Of a stretch of DNA of 64,000 nucleotides, positions 36,456 to 48,400 are shown piece after piece (position 1 is the first letter of the stretch; the number at the start of each line of letters is the position of its first letter). Made by a program: the position numbers and the translations under genes. The stretch covers positions 78,601 through 142,600 of the forward strand of contig JACCGJ010020111.1 of NCBI GenBank assembly GCA_013407085.1. Reading direction: 5' to 3'. The notes beneath the pieces are model-generated. The model was not told the origin of the DNA and searched no databases. It saw only the letters and a list, made by a program, of their open reading frames with translations. The stretch is from Atriophallophorus winterbourni. Taxonomy: Eukaryota; Platyhelminthes; Trematoda; Plagiorchiida; Microphallidae.

Positions 36456-36699
36456 TCAAATTGTGAGGCTAGTAGGTTGGATTTCGGCATCAGAAGCAAA
36501 CTGTTTTAGATCTCTCAGGGTAATAAGCGATTCAACGCTAACCGTATCTAGAATGAAATTTAATGATGCTCCACTAGAAACACAAAAAATGTTTCTACGA
36601 ATGTGGTTAGAATTGCGAGATGTCACTGCCAAAGCTAATGATTTAAATTCATTATTAACATCGCTAACATCAGCGTTTTCCGAATCAGTCCAATACGTT
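36456..36699 (-). pseudogene. aspartic protease region of gypsy pol, copy 2
   Basis: FILDTVS lies around 36546-36548. The Gly of the D-T/S-G triad is Val, as in copy 1. It ends at in-frame TGA 36456-36458, after which the frame continues GITGHAIPVVGSC into RT. Confidence 0.75.
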
Positions 36700-37472
36700 T
36701 TAGGAACTCGACAAACAGATTGGATATGACCAGTTTTTTCACACTTGTGACATCTGGCTTGACGGAATCGGCAAGTGTAGCGTGAGTGCAGTCTGCCGAA
36801 TGAAGTACATTTCCCAATTTTGATTGAATTGGAATTGCTATCAGCAACGCGATGATAGTTCGGCTGATATTTGAGCTGTTGACTTGCTTTAGCATTCTTC
36901 GATATTTCACGTTTATGTGTATTGAACATGACGGAATTTTGTGCTGGCGACAAATCTGTTGTTGCCACACGCGCATCTCCATACTTTTCGCAGTGAGCTC
37001 GAACCTCTTTAAAGGAGGGTTTTGGCAGCTTCAAGAGTTCATTCTGCAAAACACTGTCATGTATTCCAGCAATTAGACGATCTTTCAATTGAATTTCTAG
37101 CAAGTCACCAAAGTCGCATTTCGCTGCTTGGATTAACAATTGTAGGATAAATTCGCGAATTCCCTGATTGGGCTGACGCACCATGGAATGAAATTTTGCG
37201 CGTTCGGTTGTCTCGAAATGTACAGGTTTCACGTGTTGCATTGAAAGCGTCTTCAACGTTTCGTATGGAAGAGAGATAGGAGAATCAGGATAGGCTAAAT
37301 TCTTGATTAACGTATATGCAGATTTCCCGACTGCATTTAGAAAATGAACCGATTTTTTATCATTCTCAGCTTTCGGTCATGTCATACACCAAATTTCGAA
37401 TCTTTCACAATAGTCTTCTATTTCTCGAGCATTTGAATTTATATCGAGAGGTTCTAGACTTGAACTTGTCAT
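36700..37472 (-). pseudogene. gag, gypsy copy 2
   Basis: Unlike copy 1, this copy has no frameshift. The only interruption is TGA 37377-37379. The zinc knuckles are CTSFGRLHSRYTC (Phe at the second Cys position) and RCHKCEKTGHIQSVC (canonical CX2CX4HX4C). Start ATG at 37470-37472. Gag and pol share a frame, so the active ancestor probably made one polyprotein without a programmed frameshift. Confidence 0.92.
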
Positions 37473-37517
37473 GACGAAATGATTCTGAATTGTATGAATT
37501 GTATCCTGCTCGGGCGA

Positions 37518-37535
37518 ATCCTGCTCGCGACGCCA
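37518..37535 (-). promoter_or_regulatory. primer binding site candidate, gypsy copy 2
   Basis: Identical to the copy 1 candidate (TGGCGTCGCGAGCAGGAT on the minus strand), two bases inside the 5' LTR. Confidence 0.6.
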
Positions 37536-37537
37536 AA

Positions 37538-37746
37538 TGTAATGAATTGTATTGTATTGAATTGTATAATCAACCCAAGAATGTAAGTGAGAACAACCGC
37601 GCTCACTCGAATCACAGTATGTATTGAATAACAACCAGAATGAATGAATGATAATCAGAACTTGAATGATAGTACTATTGATTATTTCTGAATGAGTGGT
37701 GATGAATGATTGAGTATCATTGATCGTTAATCGAACAATCACCACA
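37538..37746 (-). repeat. 5' LTR, gypsy copy 2 (209 bp)
   Basis: Differs from the copy 1 5' LTR by about two bases. The within-element LTR divergence (about eight differences) is thus several times the between-copy divergence, which places transposition before locus duplication. Confidence 0.95.
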
Positions 37747-37751
37747 AACCA
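37747..37751. other. target site duplication, right (AACCA), gypsy copy 2
   Basis: Matches 33542-33546. The satellite resumes with ATTTGAGATCG. Confidence 0.93.
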
Positions 37752-38697
37752 ATTTGAGATCGACAATGTTTGAACCAATCAAAGCTGACAATGCTTGATA
37801 TTTCAATGTCAAAACTACAAACATTTTAAACCAGTATGCCTGACAATGCTTTATACTTCAGTCCAAAATCTACAAACGTCTTGAACCAATCTGAGATCGA
37901 CAATGTTTCAACCAATCAGAGCTAACAATGCCTAATATTTCAGTCTAAAAACTACAAATGTTTTAAACCAATCTAAAATGGACAATGTTTGAACCAATCA
38001 GAGCTGACAATGCATTATATTTCAATCAGAAAATTACAAACGTCTCAAACCTATCTGAGATCGACAATGTTTGAAACAAACAGAGATGACAATGCTCAAT
38101 ATTTCAGTCTAAAAACTACAAATGTTTTAAATTAATCTGAGATCGACAATGTTTGGACCAATCATTGCTGACAATGCCTGATATTTCTCTCCATAAATTA
38201 CAAACGTTTCAAACTAATCTGAGATCGACAATTTTTCAAACAATCAGAGTTTACAATGCTCAATACTCCAGTCCAAAATCTACAAACGTTTTGAACCAAT
38301 CTAAGATCGACAATTTTTGTACCAATCAGAGCTGACAATGCTTACTATTCCAGTCCAAAAAATTACAAACGTCTTGAATCAATCTGAGATCGACAATGTT
38401 TGAACCAATCAGAGCTGACAATGCACAATATTTTATTCGAAAAACTACAAACGTTTTGAACAAATTTGAGATGGACATTTTTCAAACCAATCAGAGATGA
38501 CAATGCTTGTCATTTCAGTTGAACCACAGAGACTCAAAAACTACAACATAATTTCGAACCACAATCAGAGCTGACAATGCCTAATATTTTAGTTCAAAAG
38601 TTACAAATGTTTCGAACAATATGAGATCGACAATGTTTGAACAAATCAGATATAACAATGCCAGATATTTCAGTCGAATAACTGCAAACGTTTTGAA
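37752..38697 (+). repeat. 82-bp satellite, orientation A, segment 5
   Basis: Unit 2 counterpart of 29861-30870, shortened by the jumbled join at about 38518-38572 (CAGTTGAACCACAGAGACTC). No gene is seen. Confidence 0.93.
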
Positions 38698-40034
38698 AAT
38701 ATCACCTATCACCTCGAAAACAATAGACTGCTTGCGACTGAACAGCAAGGTTTCATGAAACATCACTCATGTCTATCTAACCTCTTGCTCACCATAAACG
38801 ACTGGACTGAGTGAACAATGGTTACTCCATTCACGCATGCTTTTGAGACATTTCAAAGGCTTCCGAACGCCCCAATCATATTTTTTATCCCGAAACTTGA
38901 ATTGCACGGGATAACAAGAAAACTTCTTGCTTGGCTAGAACACTATTTACGTGACCGGAAGACTTAAGTCAGAGGTGACGGCGCTTTATCGAAACCATTC
39001 AAAATTATGTGCGGAATGCCCTAGGGTTCGGTCCTCGGACCTATTTGGTTTTTGATCTACGCAATCGACATTCCCGAGCGTGGTAAATGCAAGATTATGT
39101 TATTTGCAGACGATATGAAGCTTTGAAGAAGCATAAGTATAAATGATGACTGTGAAACTTTGCAGAAAGATCTAAACACATTGCACGTTTCGTCTTCGAG
39201 AAACAAACTACCATTCAACTTCTAAAAGTGCAATGTGTTGAACATTGGGAAGGTTGTTAATTACAACTACACTCTTGGGTCCCACCAACTCTTCTAGACC
39301 ACTGAAGAGAAGGATTTGGGTAGTTCGACCAGTTCAAGTCTGGAGACTTTACTCTTGTGCAAAGCGGCTAACAAAAAGGCGTCACAAGTATTGGCGTTAT
39401 TCAGACAAATTGTCGGCAGATTCTCCAATCAGTCGGTGTCCCGTATCATAAACAACTATCTAAGAGCAGCCGTGGAGTACGCTGTTCAGACTTGGTCACC
39501 CTGGATTCAGAAAGACATGAATCTTCTGCAGCGTATTAACCACCGAACCACAAAGCTTGTACTCGGACTAGCTGCTCAACCATATGAAGAACGTTTGAGG
39601 AGTCTCAATCTTTTCGACTTTCGCTGTCGTCGACTAAGAGGTGACCTCATACTGATGTACAATATTATGCACGTCCCTAACCATACCTTGTCCAAACATT
39701 TCACACGCTCGCCACCCCGTGCCAGTTGGAAGCATGAACTTTCAGTGCGTTATCCCTCTTCAAGACTGAACTGTAGAAGATATTCGTTTCCTGTATGTGT
39801 AAGTTTCACATGTAACACCCTCCCATCCACTGTTACACACTCAGCCAACCTGGCCATTTGTAAAGCTAATTTGGACAATAACTTAAGAGACAACCCATAC
39901 TTTGATACGATTAACACTACATGAGTTTTCCTGTTCTTCTTTTTATTGTATATACGTCATAACTCCTTCCTATGGTTATTGTTAAGCTAAATGCTTTTCA
40001 GACCATTACAACTTTGAATCACTTTGAATCACTA
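38698..40034 (+). mobile_element. CR1/jockey-like non-LTR retrotransposon, 5'-truncated, copy 2
   Basis: Duplicate of 30871-32208 with the same truncation point, the same TAG in the GVP.GSVLGP block and the same FADD motif. It ends with the CTTTGAATCA pair, and TGAA flanks are at 38694-38697 and 40035-40038. Confidence 0.85.
39316..39924 (+). pseudogene. C-terminal part of non-LTR reverse transcriptase, copy 2
   Basis: 202-codon counterpart of 31490-32098, about 95% identical in residues (for example YLRAAVEYAVQTWSPW for YLRPAMEYAVQAWSPW). The frame is open further upstream than in copy 1 (NIGKVV retained). It belongs to a dead, truncated element. Confidence 0.87.
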
Positions 40035-40038
40035 TGAA

Positions 40039-41155
40039 CAAATCTGTGATCTACAATGTTTGAGTCAATCATAGCTGACAATGCTTATTATCTTAGTCCA
40101 AAAACAACAAACGTTGTGAACCAATGTTAGATCGAGAATCTTCGTAGTATTCAGAGCTGATAATGCTTATATTTCAGTCTAAAAACTACAAACTTTTGAA
40201 CCAATGTTAGATCGATAATCTTTGAACAAATCAGAGCTGACAATGCCTGATAATTCAGTTCAAAAACTGCAAACGTTTTGAACCAATCTGAGTATGAAAA
40301 AGAATAAAACAACCGGAGCTAGAAATGCTTAATATTTCAGTCTTAAAACTACAAACGTTTTCAACCAATGATAGATCAAGAATTTTTTACTAATCAGAGC
40401 TGACAATGCCTAATATTTCAGTCCAAAAACTACAAACGTTTTGAACCAATCTTTATCGACTGTGTTGAAACAAATCAGAGCTGACGATGCCTGATATTTC
40501 AGTCCAAAAACTACGAACATTTCGAACCAATCTGAGATCGACAATTTTTAAACCAATCACAGCTGACAGTGCCTAATATTTCAGTCTCAAAACCACGAAC
40601 GTGTTGAACCAATCTGAGATCAACAATTTTTGAACCAATCACAGCTGACAGTTTCTAATATTTCAGTCCCAAACCCACGAACGTTTTAAACCAATGTGAG
40701 ATCGACAATTTCTGGAACTATCAGACCTGACAATGCTTATTATTTCAGTCCAAAAAAATTGAACGGTTTGAATCAATCTGAGATCGACAATGTTTGAACC
40801 AATCAGAGCTGACAATGCTCAATATTTTATTCGAAAAACTACAAACGTATTGAACAAATTTAAGATGGACATTTTTTGAACCAATCACAGTTGACAATGC
40901 TTGTTATTTCAGTCTCAAAACTACAAACAGTTTGAACCAATCAGAGATGGCAATGTTTAATATTTTAGTTCAAAATCTACAATCGTTTTAGAATAATTTC
41001 GAATCGACAAGGTTTGAAACAATCAGAGCTGACAATGCCTAATATTTTAGTTCAAGAGCTACAAATGTTTCGGACAATATGATATCGACAATGTTCTAAC
41101 AAATCAGATATGGCAATGCCAGATATTTCAGTCGAATAACTGCAAACGTTTTGAA
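40039..41155 (+). repeat. 82-bp satellite, orientation A, segment 6
   Basis: End of unit 2 (to about 40605), then sequence from about 40720 that aligns with 30450-30870 of unit 1, that is, the start of an older partial third copy. No gene is seen. Confidence 0.93.
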
Positions 41156-42492
41156 AATATCACCTATCACCTCGAAAACTATAGACTGCTCGCCACTAAA
41201 CAGCAAGGTTTCAGGAAACATCACTCATGTCTATCTAACCTCTTGCTCACCATAAACGACTGGACTGAGTGGACAATGGTTACTCCAACCACGCATGCTT
41301 TTGAGACATTTTAAAGGCTTTCGAACGCGCCAATCATATTTTTAATCCAGAAACTTGAATTGCACGGGATAACAAGAAAACTTCTTGCTTGGCTAGAAAA
41401 CTATTTACGCGACCGGAGTGCTTAAGTCAGAGTTGACGGCGCCTTATCGAAACCATTCAAAATTATGAGCGGAGTGCCCTAGGGTTCGGTCCTCGGACCT
41501 ATTTGGTTTTTGATCTACGCAATCGACATTCCCGAGCGTGGTAAATGCAAGATTATGTTATTTGCAGACAATATGAAGCTTTGAAGAAGCATAAGTATAA
41601 ATGATGACTGTGAAACTTTGCAGAAAGATCTAAACACATTGCACGTTTCGTCTTCGAGAAACAAACTACCATTCAACTTCTAAAAGTGCAAGGTGTTGAA
41701 CATTGGGAAGGCTGTTAATTACAACTACACTCTTGGGTCCCACCAACTCGTCTGGACCACTGAAGAGCAGGATTTGGGTAGTTCGACCAGTTCAAGTCTA
41801 AAGACTTCACTCTTGTGCAAAGCGGCTAACAAAAAGGCGTCACAAGTATTGGCGTTATTCAGACAAATTTCCGGCAGATTCTACAATCAGTCGGTGCGCC
41901 CTACCATAAACAACTATCTAAGACCAGCGATGGAGTACGCTGTTCAGGCTTGGTCACCCTGGATTCAGAAAGACATAAATCGTCTGCAGCGTATTCACCA
42001 CCGAACCACAAAGCTTGTACCCGGACTAGCTGCTCAACCATATGAAGAATGTTTGAGGAGTCTCAATTTTTTCCACTTTCGCTGTCGTCGACTAACAGGT
42101 GACCTAATACTGATGTACAATATTATGCACGTCCATAACCATACCTTGTCCAAAATTTTCACACGCTCGCCACCCCGTGCCAGTTGAAAGCATGAACTTT
42201 CAGTGCTTATTCCCTCTTCAAGACTGAACTGTAGAAGATATTCGTTTTCTGTATGTGTAAGTTTCACATGTAACACCCTCCCATCCACTGTTACACACTC
42301 AGCCAACCTGGCCATTTGTAAAGCTAATTTGGACAATAACTTAAGAGACAACCCATACTTTGATACGATTAACACTACATGAGTTTTCCTGTTCTTCTTT
42401 TTATTGTATATACGTCATAACTCCTTCCTATGGTTATTGTGAAGCTAAATGCTTTTTAGACCATTACATCTTTGAATCACTTTAAATCACTA
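41156..42492 (+). mobile_element. CR1/jockey-like non-LTR retrotransposon, 5'-truncated, copy 3 (older)
   Basis: Same truncation point and 3' tail as the other two copies, so it is a duplicate, not a separate insertion. It is more diverged: FADD has become FADN (near 41570) through a G-to-A change, and the 3' tail reads CTTTAAATCA. Satellite flanks on both sides (about 40720-41155 and 42493 to about 43040) also match unit 1. Confidence 0.85.
41693..42187 (+). pseudogene. C-terminal part of non-LTR reverse transcriptase, copy 3, truncated
   Basis: An open stretch of 164 codons that starts further upstream than in the other copies (MLNIGKAVNYNYTLGSHQLV) and stops early at 42185-42187, where PPRASW in the other copies is PPRAS-stop (TGG to TGA). 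Residues differ at roughly one in ten positions from copies 1 and 2. Confidence 0.85.
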
Positions 42493-45400
42493 TGAACCAA
42501 TCTGTGATCTACAATGTTTGAGTCAATCATAGCTGACAATGCTTATTATTTTAGTCCAAAAACAACAAACGTTGTGAACCAATGTTAGGTCGAAAATCTT
42601 TGTACTATTCAGAGCTGATAATGCTTAATAATTCAGTCTAAAAACTATAAAAATTTTGAACCAATGTTAGATCGATAATCTTTGAACAAATCAGAGCTGA
42701 CAAGGCCTGATATTTCAGTCCAAAAACTGCAAACGTTTTGAACCAATCTGAGTATGACAAAGAATGAAACAACCGGAGCTAGCAATGCTTGATATTTCAG
42801 TCTTAAAACTACAAACGTTTTCAACCAATGATAGATCAAGAATTTCCTAATAATCAGAGCTGACAATGCCTGATATTTCAGTCCAAGAACTACAAACGTT
42901 TCAAACCAATCTTTATCGACTATGTTAAAAGCAATCAGAGCTGACGATGCCTGATATTTCAGTCCATTCTGAGATCGACAATTTTTGAACCAATCACAGC
43001 TGACAGTGCCTAATATTTCAGTCTCAAAACCACGAACGTTTTGAACCAATCTAAGATCGACAATTTTTGAACCAATCACAGCTGACAGTGCCTACTATTT
43101 CAGTCCTAAAACCACGAACGTTTTAAACCAATGTGAGATCGACTATTTTTAGAACTATCAGACCTGACAATGCTTATTATTTCAGTCCAAAAACCTTAAA
43201 CGTTTTGAATCAATCTGAAATCAACAATGTTTGAACCAATCTGAGCTAACAATGCCCAATATTTCAGTCTAAAAACTACAAACGTTTGAAACCCATCTGA
43301 GATCGACAAGGATCGAACCAATCAGAGCTGACAATGCTTCATATTTCAGTCAAAAAACTACAAACGTTTTGAACAAATCATAGCTGACAATGCCTAATAT
43401 TTCAGTTTGAAAACAACAAACATTTTGAACTAATCTGAAATCGACTATATTTGAACCAATCACAGCTGACAATGCTCAATATTTCAGTTCCAAAACTACA
43501 AAAGTTTTGAACCAATCTGAGATCGACACTTAAAAACCAATCAGAATTTACAATGCTTAATATTTCAGTCTAAAAACTACGAACTTTTCGAACCGATCTG
43601 CCATCGACAATGTTTGAACTAATCAGAGCTCACAATGCCCAATATTTCAGGTAAACAACTACGAACGTTTTAACCAATCTGAAATCGACAATGTTAAAAC
43701 CAATCAAAGCTGAAAATGCCTAATATTTAGGTCCAAAAACTACAAACATTTTGAATTAATCTGAGATCGACAATGATTGAAACAATCAGAGCTGACAATG
43801 CTTAATATTTCAGTTTAAAAACTACAAACGTTCTTAACCAATGTTAGATCGAGGATCTTTGTACTAATCAGAGCTGACATTGCCTCATATTTCAGTCCAA
43901 TAACTACAATCGTTTTGAACCAATCTGAGATCAACAATGTTAAAACCAACCAAAGCTGACAATGCTTTATATTTCAGTCTAGAAACTATCATCGTTTTGA
44001 ACAAATCTGAGATCGGCAATGTTTGAACAAATCAGAGCTGACAATGCCTAATATTTCAGTTCAAAAACTACAAACGTGTTGGACCAATGTTAGATCGAGA
44101 ATCTTTGTACTAATCAGGGCTGACAAAGCATACTATTTCAGTCAAAAAATAACGAACATTTTGAACCAATGTTAGATTGAGAATCTTTGTACTGATCAGA
44201 GTTGACAATGTTTGCTATTTCAGTCCAAAAACTACAAACGTTTTGAACGAATCTGAGATCGACAAAATTTAAACCAATCACGGCTGACAATGCTCCATAT
44301 TTCAGTACCAAAACTACAAATGTATTGAACCAATCTGAGAATGACAATGTTTAAAACAACCAGGGCTAGCAATTCTCAATATTTCATTCTAAGAACTACA
44401 AACGAGTTGAACCAATGTTAGATCGAGAATCTTTGTACTCTTCAGACCTGGCAATGCTTGATAATTCAGTCCAAATCTAAAAACGTTATGAACCATACTG
44501 AGATCGACAATGATTAAATGAATCAAAGCTGGCAATGCCTGATATTTAAGTCCAAAAACACCAAACGTTTTAAACCAATCTGAGGTCGACAATGTATACG
44601 CCAATCACAGCTTACAATGCCCAATAATAAAGTTCAAAAATTACAAAACATTTTGAACAAATCTGAGATCGAAAATGTTTAGAACAATCAGAGCTGACAA
44701 TGCCTAATATTTCATTCTAAAAACTACAAACGTTTTGAACCAATGTTAGATCAAGGGTCTGTGTCTTAATCAGAGCTGACAATGCTTGATATTTCAGTCC
44801 AAGAAATACAAACGTTTTGAACCAATCTGGGATCGACTATGTTAAAACCAATCAGAGATGACAATGCTTTATATTTCAGTCTAAATACTACCAACGTTTT
44901 GAACAAATCTGATATCGACAATGTCCGAACAAATCACAGCTAACAATTCCTAATATTTCAGTCCAGAAACTACAAACGTTTCGAACCAATTAAGAATGAC
45001 AATTTTTGAAACAACCAGAGCTGGAAATGCTTAAAATTTCGGTCTGAAAACTACAAACGTTTTGAACCAATGTTAGTTCGAGAATCTTTGTACTAATCAG
45101 AGCTGACAATGCTCAATATTTCAGTCCAAAAACTACAAACTTTTTGAACAAATCTGAGATCGACAATGTTTAAATCAATCAGAGCTGACAATGCTCATTA
45201 TTTCAGTTAAAAAACTACCAAAGTTTCTAACCAATCTGAAATCAACAATGTTTAAACCAATCAAAGCTGACAATGCCTATTATTTCAGTCCAAAAACGCT
45301 AAACGTTTTGAACCAATCTAAGGTCGACATTGTTCGAACCAATCAGAGCTTAAAATGCCAAATTATTAAGTCCAAAGACTACAAACATTTTTATCCAATA

Positions 45401-48400
45401 TGAGATCGGCAATGTTCAAAACAATCAGAGCTGACAATGCTCAATATTTCAGTTTAAAGACTACGCACGTTTTGATCCAAAGGTAGATCGAGAATTTTTG
45501 TACTAATCAGAGCTGACAATGCCTGATATTTCAGTCAAAAAGCTACAAACGTTTTGAACCAATTAAGAATGACAATGTTTGAAACGACCAGAGCTGGCAA
45601 TGCTTAATTTTTCAGTCTAAATACTACGCACGTTTTGAACCAATGTTATATCGAGAATCTTCGTAGTGATCAGTGCTGACAATGCTTGATATTTCATTCC
45701 GAAAACAACAAACATTTCGAACTAATCTAAGATCGACAATGTTTGAATCAATCAGAGCTGACAATGCTCAATATTTCAGGTAAAAACTACTAACGTTTTT
45801 TACTAATCTAAAATCGCTGAAGTTTGAACCTATCGAATCTGACAATGCCTAATACTCCAGTCTAAAAACACTGAACGTTTTGAACCAATCTGAGGTAGAC
45901 AAGGTATGAATCAATTAGAGCTCACAATGCCTAATATTTAAGTCCAATGACTACAAACATTTTTAACCAATCTGAGATTGACAATGTTCAAAACAATCAG
46001 AGCTGACAATGCTTAATATTTCAGTTTGAAAACTACGCACGTTTTGATCCAATGGTATATCGAGAATTTTTGTACTAATCAGAGCTGACAGTGCCTGATA
46101 TTTCAGTCAAAAAGCTACAAACGTTTTGAACCAATCAAGAATGACAATGATTGAAACAACCAGAGCTGGCAATGCTTAATTTTTCAGTCTAAAAAATACT
46201 CACGTTTTGAACCAATGTTATATCGAGTATCTTCGTAGTGATCAGAGCTGACAATGCTTGATATTTCAGTCCGGAAACTACAGACCTTTTGAACTAATCT
46301 AAGATCGACATTGTTCGAATCAATCAGAGCTGACAATGCTCAATATTTCAGGTAAAAAACTACGAACGTATTTAACCAATCTAAAATCGACAAAGATTAA
46401 ACCTATCGAACCTGACAATGACTCATGTTTAAGTCTTAAAACAGTAAACGTTTTGAACCAATCTGAGGTAGACAATGTATTAACCAATCAGAGCTGACAG
46501 TGCTCAATATTTCAGTTAAAAAAATACAAACGTTCTAAGCCAATCTGAAATCAACAATGTTAAAACCAATCAATGCTGACAATGCTCAATATTTCAAATA
46601 AAAAATTACGATCGTTTTTAACGAATTTAGAATCGACAATTTTTGAACCAATCAAAACTGACAATGTCAAATATTCCAGTCCAAAAACAATAAACGTTTC
46701 GAACCAATTTGAGGTCGGAAATGATTGAACCAATCAAAGCTTACATTGCCTGATATTCAAGTCCGAAAATTACAAACATTTTTAACAAATCTGAGATCGA
46801 CAATGTTTAAAAGAATCAGAGCTGACAATACCTAATATTTTAGTCCAAAAACTTCAAACGTTTTGATCTAATGTAAGATCGATAATCTTCGTAATAATCA
46901 CAGCTGACAATGCTTGATATTCCAGTCCAAAAACTACAAACGTTTTGAACCAATCTGAGATCGACAATATTCCAACCCGTCACAGCTGACAATGCTGAAT
47001 ATTTCACTTCCAAAACTACAAACGTTTTTAACCAATCTGAAATCTAAAATATTTAAACCAATCGAAGATGACAATGCTTTATATTTAGGTCCAGAAACAC
47101 TAAGCAATTTAAATTAATCTGAGGTCGACAATGTTTAAACCAATCACAGCTTACAAGGCCCGATAATAAAGTTCAAAAATTACAAAACATTTTGAACCAA
47201 TCTGAGATCAAAAATGTTTAGAACAACCAAAGCTGACAATGCTTAATATTTCTTTTTAAGAAAAACTAACGTTTTGAACCAATGTTTGATCGAGTTTCTT
47301 TGTACTAATCAGAGCTGACAATGTTTGATATTTCAGTCCGAAAACTACAAACGTTTTAAACCAATCTAAGATCGACAATTTTTTAATAAATCAGAGCTGA
47401 CAATGTTCAATATTTCTGTTGAAAAACTACGAACGTTTTTAACCAATCTGATATCAACAATGATACAACCAATCAAAGCTGACAATGCCTATTATTTCAG
47501 TCCAAAAACACTAAATGTTTTGAACCAATCTGAGGTCGACAATGTATAAACAAATCAGAGCTCACAATGCGTAATATTTATGTCCAAAAACTACAAAAAT
47601 TTTGAACCAACCTTAGATCGACAATATTTGAACCGATCACAGCTGACAATGCTTAATATTCTAGTCTTAAAACGTCAAATGTTTTGAACCAAACTGAAAT
47701 CGACAATGTTTGAACCAATCAGAGCTGACATTGCTCAATATTTCAGTCTAAAAACTATGAACGATTAAACCAATCTAAGATCGACAATGTTTAAACCAAT
47801 CAGACTTGACAATGCTTGATATCTCAGTCTAAAAACTACAAACCGTTTGAACCAATATAAGATCGACAATGTTGAAACCAATCAGAGCTAAGAATTTTTA
47901 ATATTTAGGTTTGAAAACTACAAACGTTTCGAACTAATCTGAAATGGACGATGTTTGAACTAATCAGAGCTGACAATGCTTCATATTTTATTCCGAAAAC
48001 TACGAAAGTTTTGAACCAATTTATGATCGACAATGTTTGAACTTAACAGACCTGACAATGCCTAATATTTCAGTCGAAAACCACAAACATTTTAAATCAA
48101 TTTGAGATCGGCAATATATAAACTAGTGAGAGCTGACTATGCTCGATATTTTAAACCAAAAACTACAATCGTTTAAAATCAATGTGAGATCTACAATGTT
48201 CGAACCAATGAAATCTGGCAATGCTCAATATTTCAGGCCAAAAATTACGAACGATTGGAAGCAATCTGAGATCGACAATGTTTGAACCAATCAGAGCTGG
48301 CAATGCTTGATATTTCAGTCCACAAACTACAAACCCTTTGAACAATTCTGAGATCGGCAATGCTGGAACCCTCAAAGATCTGACAATTTTTAATCTTTCA

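Larger units (their letters stand above)
33547..37746 (-). mobile_element. Ty3/gypsy LTR retrotransposon, copy 2, complete but inactivated (4,200 bp)
   Basis: Same structure as copy 1. Here gag and pol lie in one continuous frame of 1,249 codons (37472 down to 33726), broken only by seven stop codons: 37377 TGA, 36456 TGA, 35157 TAG, 35025 TAG, 34953 TAG, 34530 TAA and 34056 TGA (lowest base of each codon). All seven are also in copy 1. Copy 2 lacks the two 1-bp indels of copy 1, so it is the better template for classification. LTRs are at 33547-33755 and 37538-37746. Confidence 0.96.
32793..40605 (+). repeat. 7.89-kb tandem duplication, unit 2
   Basis: Direct repeat of 24901-32792. The two gypsy RT frames differ at 2 of 419 residues. 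Unit 2 has one internal rearrangement at about 38518-38572, where about 140 bp of unit 1 satellite is replaced by a short jumbled join. Homology to unit 1 runs out near 40605. Confidence 0.92.

Noticed and set aside
33547..37746. A second independent transposition of the gypsy element
   Set aside because: Same target duplication, same flanking satellite, same stops and an offset constant to 2 bp show that it came with the 7.89-kb tandem duplication.
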